Assembly: GCA_030067915.1 (NCBI GenBank)
Contig: JASGCC010000005.1
Span: 4,322,188-4,386,187 of the forward strand
Reading direction: 5' to 3'
Source of the DNA: Hydractinia echinata
Lineage: Eukaryota; Cnidaria; Hydrozoa; Anthoathecata; Hydractiniidae
DNA: 64,000 nucleotides
The stretch's first letter is position 1. Every line of letters starts with the position of its first letter. This document shows, piece by piece, positions 24,336-34,983 of the stretch. The notes under the pieces were generated by a model. The model searched no databases. It saw nothing but the letters and a program-made list of their open reading frames with translations, and was not told the origin of the DNA. The translations under genes were made by a program, and so were the position numbers.

Positions 24336-24697
24336 TTAATATCTTCCATCCATTTCGATTGGATAATCATTTCGTCTGTATTGTTTGTTTGGCGCGTATC
24401 GATATAGTTGTTGTTGTTGTTGTTGTTGTTGTTGCCTTCGATATTGCTGCTGTTGCTGTTGTTGTTGTAAATACATTTGCTGTTGATACTGCAGCTGCTT
24501 CTGGCGATATTGTTGCATTTCATAATCACGGTCAGTTGACATTTTTTTTGCGTTTTGTTGTGTGGCTTTAGGGGTGTTTTTAGATCGCTTTTGCCACACT
24601 TTATAGGTAACAACCAGCAAGATTATAATAACAATAATGGCGATTATTATGCCAGCAATGACGCCTCCTGATAAACCACTATCTCCATCTTTGTTTC
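24336..24697 (-). CDS. Gene B last exon: TM helix and glutamine-rich cytoplasmic tail
   Basis: After GNKDGDSGLSGG comes a hydrophobic helix (VIAGIIIAIIVIIILLVVTY), a basic stop-transfer segment (KVWQKRSK) and a tail of roughly 85 residues. The tail has two Gln tracts of 8-9 residues separated by YRR, several Tyr, and ends PIEMDGRY. The tracts are encoded by CAA/CAG repeats (plus strand 24400-24510). The C-terminal GRY is not a PDZ ligand that I recognise, and no FIGQY ankyrin-binding motif of L1 proteins is present. Confidence 0.87.
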
Positions 24698-27600
24698 CTA
24701 ATAAAATTGCAAAAGCTCAGTAACGCAAATCTTATCATGTACAGCGATACATCATAATGAAAAAATAGATTTTTCAAGTTACTGCGTGTTTATACAGGGT
24801 TGTCCAAACAATTTTGTAATGAAGTAGTAGTACTTCCTTAATAGGTCTAGAGTTATTTCTTTTAAAATTTTTATTTTAAACAGCCATGTAATTATTACAA
24901 TTGGAGTTGAACAAACCTTCCGAAACAGGAGCCACATCAAAACTAATTGCTTCACCAAGTTCACCATTTTTGCTAATTGGAGTGACAGATACGAAATACC
25001 CTTTGGACGCTTCGATTCCTGTCAAAGTATGACTAACTTGATTAACCGTTTCATTTTTACATTTTGTCGGCTCTCCTTTTTCGCAGTATTTAACCAAAAA
25101 TTTCATTTCGTTCTTTTTTGTTCCTGCAATCACATCTGGGTAGGACCAGCTAAGGATAATGCTTGTACTAGAAGTCCTTTTCTTTACAATGGATTGTGGC
25201 TCGGATGGTTTATCTACAAGATAAAACGGTAATAAATCAAAGAGCTAGTATAACAGACGAACACATGTCTGTTTTTCAAAGTGTTTAACAAAAAAAATAA
25301 TATCTCTTACTTAATGTCTATTACGCTAACACGACATCATTTTTTTTAGTGTTTTCTCAAATTTTAATCATCAGACCATGTTATGAAAGGTAGGGATGGT
25401 TAAAAAATAAATCAGATTACTTTAAACATGGAACATCAGAATGAACCAGAGACTTATTGGAACCATCTTATACAGGTAACAGAGCCTACGCAAGTTTACG
25501 AGTTTAAAGAGTTTAAAGATAAGATAAGAATTAAATATTTATCGAATATTGATAATAATATTAATATTATTTAAAACAGTTCTAATAGCGATCGACTATT
25601 TTAAAACAGTTTAAAACTTACTTGAGTGGGTCCTGAAAAGTCCTTGGATACTTTCTCCATCAGTGCCATCGTCACCAATTGTTGTCAGTGTATAGTTGTA
25701 AGAGGTTTCAGACATTAAATTTAAGAGTTCAATTTCTCTGGCATTAGTTGTATCTCTTTTGCAATTTGTATTGCCATAACAATACAACACTCTGTAGGTT
25801 AGGGCATGAGGTAAGTTTTTTCTGAGATCATCATCGTGTGGTAGTTCCCACTTTATTACTACAGCGCTATTCTCTAATCCTTTTTTCTGTTTGACTTTCA
25901 CTTGCGTGGCTTTTCCTGCTTTTCCTAATGGTAAAATTAAAATCAATTGCAAATTTTACTTTACCATGAAAGTTCAAATCTTATCAATGTTTTGATAAAT
26001 TTGTATGATCTTCTATTGTTACGGTTAAAGTACTAGGCAAAATACAAGAAAGAAAAAGGAAAGGTAAATGTACGAAACTATCCTGAACATTTATTCGAAC
26101 ACAAAAGCTTACCTAAAGCGAGAGTGCTAGCCACAACCTCACTAGACAATCCTCTTTCCCCATTTTTTCCAACAGCATAAACAATAAAAAGATACGTGGC
26201 TCCTTTATTTAAGTCAGAAAATTGGTATTCAGTCTCTGATGGACCCAATTCCACTTTTGATGTTCCTGTTGCGTTACTTTGAAGAATAATTTTGTCAATT
26301 TTGTCACTGTTCTTTGATTGATCCCAATCCAACTTGATTGCATTCCAGTACACTATTGACATCCTAACGTTTGACAATCTGAGTAAATCTATAAAACGAA
26401 AAAAAGACAAAATGTTTAAAATCAAGTTTCCCTCTTCTTTGCAACTGGTTTCATCAATGCCCTAGAAACATATCCTCAAGGAATCCGTTAACCACAAGTA
26501 ATACGTTTTTTCAAATTTAGCTACATGAATATGTTCTAGACAAAACTTAATTTTCCCAATTCATAAACATTTATATTTCCCTTTCCTAAAATGTTGCAGA
26601 TAAAACTGTGCAAACAAAGGTAAAGAAACGAGCATTGCATCGAAATCACGTATTATATTTAAATAATTATATTTTTTACAAAAAAATAAGTAAACCTAGC
26701 TTACCATTCTTGCTAGCAGTTTGAAAGGTGCTTTCAAATTTAGGCCCTGCCACTAACTCATCTCCGCGTGCAGTAATTTCAAAAGCATAAATGGTTGCTG
26801 GTTCCAATTCCTTGACAACAACCATCCTTTCGGACATCCACCCATATGCCTTACATGCAGTGCCTTTACATACTTTAAGCATGTATTCGATTTTATTGTT
26901 CCCTTCTATTTTGGATGGAAGATTCCATGTTATTGTTGCATTTCTCATTTTGACATTGGAAACCAAAACATTTGTCACCTTATCAGGAATGTCTAAAAAA
27001 CACGAAAGAAATCCAATTTTTTATACAGTCTTTCTATATTTTATTTAATCGTATTAATTTTTGGACAGATTAATATAAACAGTGCATATGTTTGAAATGC
27101 TTACAACAGCAAAATGGAAGAAGAAATTCTTACCAGGTTTTTTTGCTGTCAAAACTTCATCGGATAATGGCAAACTTAGCTTGCCTTCTTTAACAGACCA
27201 CAATGAAATTTTGTAAATCTTTTCCTCTTCGAAATCGGAAATTATGTATGACTTTTTGTCACGTTGGACGGTGACCTGTTTTCCTGGCGTACCTTTAATG
27301 CCATAATTAATACGGTATTCGTCAATGACTTCTTCAGGTTCGTTCCATGTCAATGTCACTCGATTAAATCGATCGATTGAGAGTCTGAGTGCTCGTGGTG
27401 GGAGTGGACCGTCTGTTGAAACAAAAAATGGACTATCGTTCAGTTTAAGTGAAAGGGAAAAAGGTGATAACCATACCAAAGTAATCAAAATTCAAATTAT
27501 ATTTTGTTCTAATTTCTTAAAGTAGAAATACGAAATAAAAACAGTTTTTAATTTGAAGTTAATATCAATATTCCAAGTAAAAAGTACGGGTTGTGTCTAC

Positions 27601-30600
27601 CGATAATCATTCAGAAATAAAAAATGTACATACCTAATAAGCTAAGAGTCATGTTATGAGCGCGTAAACCAGCGGGGTGAACGTAAGCACATGCAATTGT
27701 TCCAACATCTGCCAACTGAGCATCGAATTCGATCGAATCTTTAATGATCCCATTTTCTTTTACCGTTGACGTTTTGCCATTTATTCGTACACTGTCAGAT
27801 CCTTTTAACCAATGTACGTTTCTTTCAGTTTCCGATATCACAGGGTTAGAGTTTGGAGGAGAACATGTAAATTTCACTGATCGGTAACCATCTTTATTGT
27901 AGAAAAACTTTTCTGTATCTGCATATTTGAATATATCGTCGAACCCTATAACATTTCAATTTTAATTGTGAAATTTATTTTAATTGCAAATTGCCTTCCA
28001 AAGGTTTTTTTGCTAATGAAGTGATTGTGACTTATTTTTTGAACTAGCATGCCTTATAGAGCCAAGTCAATCCGATCCAATCAAAAAAGAGTACTTAATA
28101 ATGCAAAATTGCTTTATGATAAAACGCTAAAGTTACAAAATATATTTGTTTACATTTACAAAGAAATATTTGTGTGTATTATACGTTGGTTCATATGCGA
28201 CACGCATAAAGAAAGCTAGCTAACAAAACAAGTAGAACATGAGATATCAGTTCTAAAATAAAACGTCTAAACGTCGAGACTTCTGTATCAGGGTACATAC
28301 TTACATTTAACTGAGACAGTTGATAAGGTACTCCTCACATTTTGAGAATGTAAGTTACTTCCCAGACATCTATATTTTCCCGAATGTATGTTTCTATTGA
28401 TGTTAATCAATTTCATTTCTCGATTATCATTTGATACTTCATAACTTCCATTTTTAATGGTGATGTTGATTCCATCTTTTAACCAAGTAATTGTAGGTTT
28501 TGGTTTTCCACTAAAGTCACATTTTAATGTTGCGTTTGCTTCCTCTGGGAATGGACCAATAGTCGGTGATAAATCAACTGTGACTTGAACAAGAGATCCT
28601 CCAAAAGCTAATAACAAAAAGAAAAATACACACTATGCGCAAATGATCGAATGATTACAAAATATTAAGCAAATGAAAGAAGAAAAAATCGAAATATCTC
28701 TATCTGATCTCGCCTTACCAAATTATCTTTTCATCCGACCTCACACATACAGACATTTGCAAGAAGTAAAACATGTATTTAAAGTAACTATAATTCGTAG
28801 CATTATTTTTATCTTTACCCTGACCTTTGCCTTACCACATCTTTAGCTTTATGTTTATCAAATAATTAAAATATGTCTGCATTTTTATTATTTTATCATT
28901 TGATGAATTTTGTTTTTACTTGTCTGTATATATGCATTGTACATTTACGCTGGGACAACGGTCGTAGTAAACACACACTAAACAAACAAACAAAAAATCA
29001 TATGCTTACCATTAACGTCCAACAAAGCAGGATCACTTCTCCTTCCGGTACCATCAACAGCAATAACTTCAACGCGATAGGGTTTGTCTTCTAAACTTGA
29101 TATATCATTAGACGTATTTGTTGTTTGAATCACTTTAACAATACCAAAAGGAGAAGTATTGTGTTGATAGTAACAATAAATGATACAATGTCAGCTCGTT
29201 CCTTCATCCAGCTCAGAGAAAGAATTGGTCCAGGATTCCATTTGTACTGTATTGGTTTTGTCCATATTGGCTTTCCTGTTAAGTAAAAAACACCATGAAT
29301 AAAGTTAGTTCGCCAATCTCTTAATGAAGACGACATCTTATCATTTGATGAATTTTGTTTTTACTTGTCTGTATATATGCATTGTACATTTACGCTGGGA
29401 CAACGGTCGTAGTAAACACACACTAAACAAACAAACAAAAAATCATATGCTTACCATTAACGTCCAACAAAGCAGGATCACTTCTCCTTCCGGTACCATC
29501 AACAGCAATAACTTCAACGCGATAGGGTTTGTCTTCTAAACTTGATATATCATTAGACGTATTTGTTGTTTGAATCACTTTAACAATACCAAAAGGAGAA
29601 GTATTGTGTTTGATAGTAACAATAAATGATACAATGTCAGCTCGTTCCTTCATCCAGCTCAGAGAAAGAATTGGTCCAGGATTCCATTTGTACTGTATTG
29701 GTTTTGTCCATATTGGCTTTCCTGTTAAGTTAATAAAACACCATGAATAAAGTTAGTTCGCCAATCTCTTAATGAAGACGACATCTTAAAGAACACCATT
29801 AGAATCTAACCTCCACAGATTTGATCAACTTTTCATTTATGTTGACATTGACATTCTCTTAAGAAAACTGACATAAAACATGCCATGTTTTAACAAGAAA
29901 CTGTTTCTTAATTTTTGTTTTATTTTTATATACCACTGTATTTATGGCCTTGTTTTTAAGGTCTATGTCTATGAACAGTGAAAAAAAATTGAATACAGAA
30001 AAAGTAATCATTCCTTATCAACATGTTTTCATACAGAAGAAAGTCTCAATAAAAGTACTAAAAGGTGATGTCACACTAAAGGTTAAATACCGTATTCGTA
30101 CTAATTTTCTAAAATTCTATTCCCAGCGCATTAATTTCCGCGCAAAGGCGATATTAACGCATTTTAATCGTCTTAATTTTTTGCTCAATCAGCTAAAATT
30201 TTCGAATAGAATTTTTCATTATTTGGGAAAAATATAAATGCGTTTTTCTTTTCTTTCGTAAAAAAGGAATATTTGCCTACGATTTTTTTGCGCAAAGGTG
30301 GAAAAATTCATGCAGGATTTTTGTTAAAAAAATAACTGCTTAGTGTCTTATAAAAAGATACATATCGATAAGATACATATTTAGCATAAAAATAAACTCA
30401 AAATGTGAAATGCAGGCTTACGTTTTATGATAAAAAAAATTTGACAAATACAAGCTCTTACCAAACAATGTTAGCGTGGTCAGTGCTAATTTATGATGAT
30501 CATTGAAACCAAAAGCATCATTATATGCTGCACATCCAATTTCGTCACCAATAAAATCTGTTGCTCTCGTAATTGTCAGTGCGAAGTATTTGATACCATC

Positions 30601-33600
30601 CAACATAAAGTTATCATCACGAATAAATCTGTTTCCTTCCAAAAAGCTGTCAGATGAATTTGACCAGAGCACTTTAGCCGGAGGGACACTCATTGGCGGC
30701 CGGCATAATATTCGGACATCACGTTTACCATCAATGTCGTATACGGCTGTTATTGGATCATAGTGGATAAATTCATTGGCAAGATCTGCAAATATGAACA
30801 AGGCATGCATTATATTTTACTGAAGGATAATAAATTTTCAGGACATTTTTATGACACCTGTATATAAGTAAATAAGTCTTTTAATTACTGACATAACAGT
30901 ATAAATAATAAGTCTGCATTTTCCGCTAAATGTAGCAATTTTGTTCAGAAATTTTCTTCTATTTTTTGTTCGATGCGCGAATTTGTATCTATAATTCTAA
31001 GGTTTTTTTTATAAGCACCAATTTTTGCAAATATAGTATTCAGTACCGAAAAACGAGATCTGTTATCCAAAATGACCATCATATTCAGCTTAGGCTTTTT
31101 TGTTCACTTTACCAGTTTTCTGAAAACAAAGCATTCTTACAGCTGGAAATTTTTTAACAGATGTCCTTTCGAGTTCACTGGGAATTAAGAGACAATTTAT
31201 TTTCACTGCTCTGTCGTTTCTGTTCCGATAATGTTCCCATCCTCAATACGCAGGCAATCAGTCATGAAATAGGCCAATAAATTATGTCCGCAGCTTGCAG
31301 CCTTACCACTTCGACCTTCAATATGCACAATTTTCATTAAAATGGTAGCATTTTCAGAATTTTTATTGCTTTTTTAAATATTGTAGGTTTTAAAATGCTA
31401 AGTTAACTCGCTGCAGCTAGAAAGAATGCAATGCGCATGGCAAGACCCCAAACGTTGAAAGCTGAAACCAAGAATGCCTTAATGGAAAGAATCCTTAAAC
31501 CTTTTTACCAAATTCAGTTTTAAATCAGCACCATAAGACATCTTTTAAATATAAGACATTCAGCTTAACTTACATTGTACGAAAACCTTGCCTTTGTCAC
31601 TTTCGGTAACACCAAAGGTATTTGAAGCTTTGCAGTAATATTCACCATCATGGTGAGACTGAATGTTCACAAGTTCAATTTTATTTGTAGATATTTTTAA
31701 TCGAGCGTCAGTATTTGAAATAGCAACCGAGTCTTTATACCAAGTAATTGTTGCTGCGGGTGTTGATGAAACCTCACATGGTATTGACAACGTTTCATTT
31801 TCCTTTACGATGTAAGTTGTCTGTGGTCCTTTCGATACAAATGGAGGTAGGGTTGAGGCTGGAAATGAATATATGTAACATGTTAGAATACCGATGTAAT
31901 AATGAAAATGGTGTATAGTTAAAAACATTCTTGTTTTTGATACCCTGTCTTGATAAAAAAAAAAACAACCTTGTGTACTTTAGAATTAAAAAATATGTAA
32001 CGAATGTATTGCTGTTGTTTGTATATGAGTAATTAACGCGTGTATATCATGTACTATCTTTGGTTTCAAAGCAAAGATAGAACCTGTCACTTGTACTTCA
32101 GTTGACACATCTCATTTGCAGTACATTGGATAGAACAATGACGCAACTCGTGTGCATAATTTACTCGTTATCTTTGAGCTTTTGTTGCATTATGTGTGAA
32201 ATTTTTATGACAGAACTTTTCACAAAACACAGAGAGACAGAAACATAAAACACAACGCAATGGTTATCTATTTGCTAAGGAAAAACTCACGAATAGTGTG
32301 TTCAAATGGAGTTGACCATTCACCAACTTGATCTCCAAAATCAATCATCCGGATTTTATATTCATACAGCACTCCCGTTTTAATACCATTGATTTCATGT
32401 TTACGTACAAGAAAAACTGTATCAACAAATGTTCCAATGGTTGAAACTATCTTTTCTTCGTTTGTTGTGGTATCTTTGTAGGATATTGCAAATGACTTTG
32501 CATCTTTTCGGTATAAATAGTCATCACCAAAAGCTCGCAATTTTTCACTAGAGATCGGAGGTGTCCATTGTAGCACTATTTGACCATGAGTTTGACCTCT
32601 TAATTTCAGAGAATTTATTGCTGGCGGGTTTCCTGAAAAAATTGCTTGCGAAATAAATAAAGACTAACTGAAAAGACTAAGGAAGTAATAGCTTAAGGCT
32701 ACATTGGCGAAAATAAATACCCAAGCACATCCAAATAGGTGTCCTGATCTGGTACAAACATACTTTTTTGACATAAATAATTAAATAAAATCTTCTTACC
32801 GGCCAAAATCATATCAAATTCCACAGAACGAATGCCACCAAGATTGCTAGCTGAAACTGTGTATTTGCCCTCAACACGTTCATCCAGATTCCTTATATCT
32901 AATGCGTGATGAAAATTATTTGCAGGGCCCCTGTATTGAGTCACTGCAAAATTTGGATGTGTTGCGGGTATGATGGGGAGGCTATTTTGTCTCCATGTCA
33001 CGTGTAGGGATGAACCAATGGGAGCTCTAGCAGAAATCCTTATAAAAGACGTTCCTCGATAGAATAATCTGTTCTGTGGAGCTATTTGAAAATTCTGTTC
33101 CATCCCTAAAGAACAAACATTACAAATGAATAATTCTGTAGATAATAAAAAGATAGGACGAAAAAGAGATAGATAAAAAAATGTCATACATACATTGTAC
33201 GGTGAGTTGTGCTTCTTCACTTGTAGCTTTTCCAAGGTTGTTGGAAGCTTCGCATTTATATTTAGCTTCGCTATTTTCAGCGCCATGGAGTGCATTTAAG
33301 ATAATAAGTTTATTATCAGTCATCGTGTATCTGCTATCTGTGGGTGAAATAACAATCCCATTTTTAAACCATCTAAAAGTAGGTGCAGGACTTGCATCTA
33401 CAACACAGCTCATATTGTATGTCTGTCCTTCACCTACATTAGCATCACCAGGCTGTTCTGTTACCACAGGAGCAATTTCAGTAACTGTTTTTACTCTCAA
33501 TTTTTCGCTCCATTCACCAACCTGATTTTCTTTGCTCGTGGCTCTCATTTGAACATCATATTCTGTACCTCGTTCTAAGTTGTAAAACTGATATTCTAAG

Positions 33601-34983
33601 GTCTGTCGATCAAAATTCTCGGCATCGTCAAGTTTAAACGTATGTACTTCATTTGTTGATACTTTAGTGATAGTGATATCGTAGTAAAGAAGATCAACTC
33701 TTAAGAAGTCCCATGCCATAATGAATCCATTCAATCTATGTTCCTTGACACGCATGCCCTTTGCTCCTTCAGGAGGTCCTAAGGTATTATAATGAATTTG
33801 TATCAAGCATATAAGCGATACATATAATCATTTTAAAACAAACAACGAACGAAAGAACGATAAAATATTTACCATAAAATGTAACTTTAAAGTTAGCGCT
33901 CCTTGTACCAATCCTATTTTTTGCTCTACATTGCCATGTACCCACATCATACTTTGTAGCGTCTTGTATCAGCAACTGGTAAAAAATTGATCCCTCTCGA
34001 GAAATCTTTTTAATTTTAACTCTTGCATCAGTTTGACTGGTAACAGCTAAGCCACTCGATCCATTAATAAAAGTTACTTCTGCTGGTGGAACTGCGATTG
34101 GTGGTTGACAGTTTGTCCAAGCCAATCTTTTTCCATCAATGTCATAGAAGAATGTATCTCTGGGCGCGTACAGAAATTCCCTTTCCAGCACTAAAACAAT
34201 TTGAGTAAAACCTTATTAAGTTGGTGAATTTAGTGATTGTTATCACCTTAAAAATGACTGCCCATGGAAAGTTGTTTATTTCAGTAAACATGAGATATGG
34301 CGAGAGTAAATAACCAGGCTAACTTACAAAGCAGCACACAAAACAAAGCTAAGGCCTCGATCCACGTCGTGCAATAACCACCCCCTGTCTAAGGCAAAAA
34401 CGGATGGCAACATGTCCAACATGTCCAACATATTATTTAGAAAGTAAGGACTTACCCGTCACTTTTACAACCAAGTCATAGTTGTTTGTAGTGGTGTTGA
34501 CAGAATTAGTGGCTGAGCATCTATATTTCCCTTCCGAATTTTGAGCACCTGATTGAGCGTTGAGTATGATCAAATCATTGAATTTATTTGTTGCAAAGCG
34601 TGGGTCGTTAGCTATATTTATTTCCACCTGATCTTTTGTCCATTTTACTGTAGCGGTGGATGTCAAAGGTGATAGAGTACAATTTAGATAACCTGTGCTT
34701 CCTTTCTTTAAAAACAGACTAGCTGGTCCGTACTTTGTAATGATCGGTGCAATTTCTAAATACACATTAATGTGGTATATACAATGACGGCGGTTACACT
34801 TTAAAGTAAAAGTAAAGTAAGTCAATCTTTTCAAGTCAAAGAAGCGTGCCATGGGAATTGAATCACAAAAAGATTATTTGAAAAATAGATCTTATTAATT
34901 ATCAATTATTTCTTCATGCACTCACCCATAGTATTTGTCAAGTCCACGAAAACCAATAGCAACCATGCTGATAGCACCAACAT
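24336..34983 (-). CDS. Gene B: (Ig-Ig-FN3)x4-FN3x4 transmembrane receptor (17 coding exons modelled)
   Basis: Modelled protein 1734 aa: signal peptide (1-19), Ig1, Ig2, FN3, Ig3, Ig4, FN3, Ig5, Ig6, FN3, Ig7, Ig8, FN3, then four more FN3 (1227-1614), TM helix and a tail of about 90 residues. Exons: 34926-34983, 34456-34755, 33873-34190, 33194-33778, 32800-33105, 32291-32632, 31574-31858, 30462-30785, 29455-29721, 28305-28607, 27634-27945, 27134-27412, 26705-26992, 26113-26388, 25622-25924, 24917-25213, 24336-24697. All internal borders are phase 1 and the total is an exact multiple of three. The second Ig of each triplet has a CxPPxSxP-type start (NCQPPIAVPP, LCRPPMSVPP, TCSPPNSNP), recalling L1CAM/contactin Ig2. 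Likely a surface adhesion or recognition protein; ligand unknown. It is the tandem paralogue of gene A and shares strand and orientation. Confidence 0.82.
24917..27412 (-). CDS. Gene B membrane-proximal block: five single-exon FN3 domains
   Basis: In transcript order: 27134-27412 (plain, the FN3 of the fourth triplet), 26705-26992 (Cys type, KVCKGTACK), 26113-26388 (plain), 25622-25924 (Cys type, LYCYGNTNCK) and 24917-25213 (Cys type, KYCEKGEPTKC). The Cys pair sits at the same place in the fold as in gene A. The order plain-Cys-plain-Cys-Cys-TM matches the gene A C-terminus, apart from one extra Cys-type domain there. The donor of 24917-25213 is the weaker GTTTGT. Confidence 0.83.
28897..29788. 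repeat. Tandem duplication (~445 bp) of one gene B exon and flanks
   Basis: Unit 1 (about 28897-29339) and unit 2 (about 29340-29788) are nearly identical, including an FN3 exon and both splice sites. They differ by a handful of indels, for example cctgttaagtaaaaaac against cctgttaagttaataaaac. It is a recent duplication, or two haplotypes placed in series by the assembler. Confidence 0.9.
29010..29275 (-). pseudogene. Frameshifted duplicate of gene B FN3 exon 9
   Basis: It corresponds to the exon 29455-29721 but is 266 nt instead of 267. One base is lost near 29162 (gtgttgatag against gtgtttgatag). Splice sites are intact. Inclusion together with, or instead of, the intact exon would shift the frame. 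It is therefore a dead exon, a means of making a truncated or decay-targeted transcript, or an assembly artefact. Confidence 0.8.
32291..34983 (-). CDS. Gene B N-terminal module, duplicate of the gene A module
   Basis: Start ATG at 34983 with signal peptide MLVLSAWLLLVFVDLTNTM. Exon lengths 58, 300, 318, 585, 306 and 342 are identical to gene A. Introns have diverged in length (the gene A intron before its second FN3 has gained the 52-bp minisatellite). The Ig3 region is almost unchanged between A and B, while Ig2 and the FN3 domains have diverged more. A splice acceptor TTTTAG ends 7 nt before the ATG, as in gene A. Confidence 0.87.

Noticed and set aside
24332..24571. Plus-strand open frame rich in Val
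   Set aside because: Antisense of the CAA/CAG-encoded Gln tracts of gene B.
29944..30237. 97-aa plus-strand open frame in a gene B intron
   Set aside because: AT-rich, Lys/Phe/Asn-heavy, no domain, and inside an intron of a well-supported gene.
19123..34983. Hydrozoan Alr-type allorecognition genes
   Set aside because: Alr proteins as I know them have few V-set-type Ig domains and no long FN3 or LDLa arrays; nothing here supports that assignment beyond the general Ig fold.
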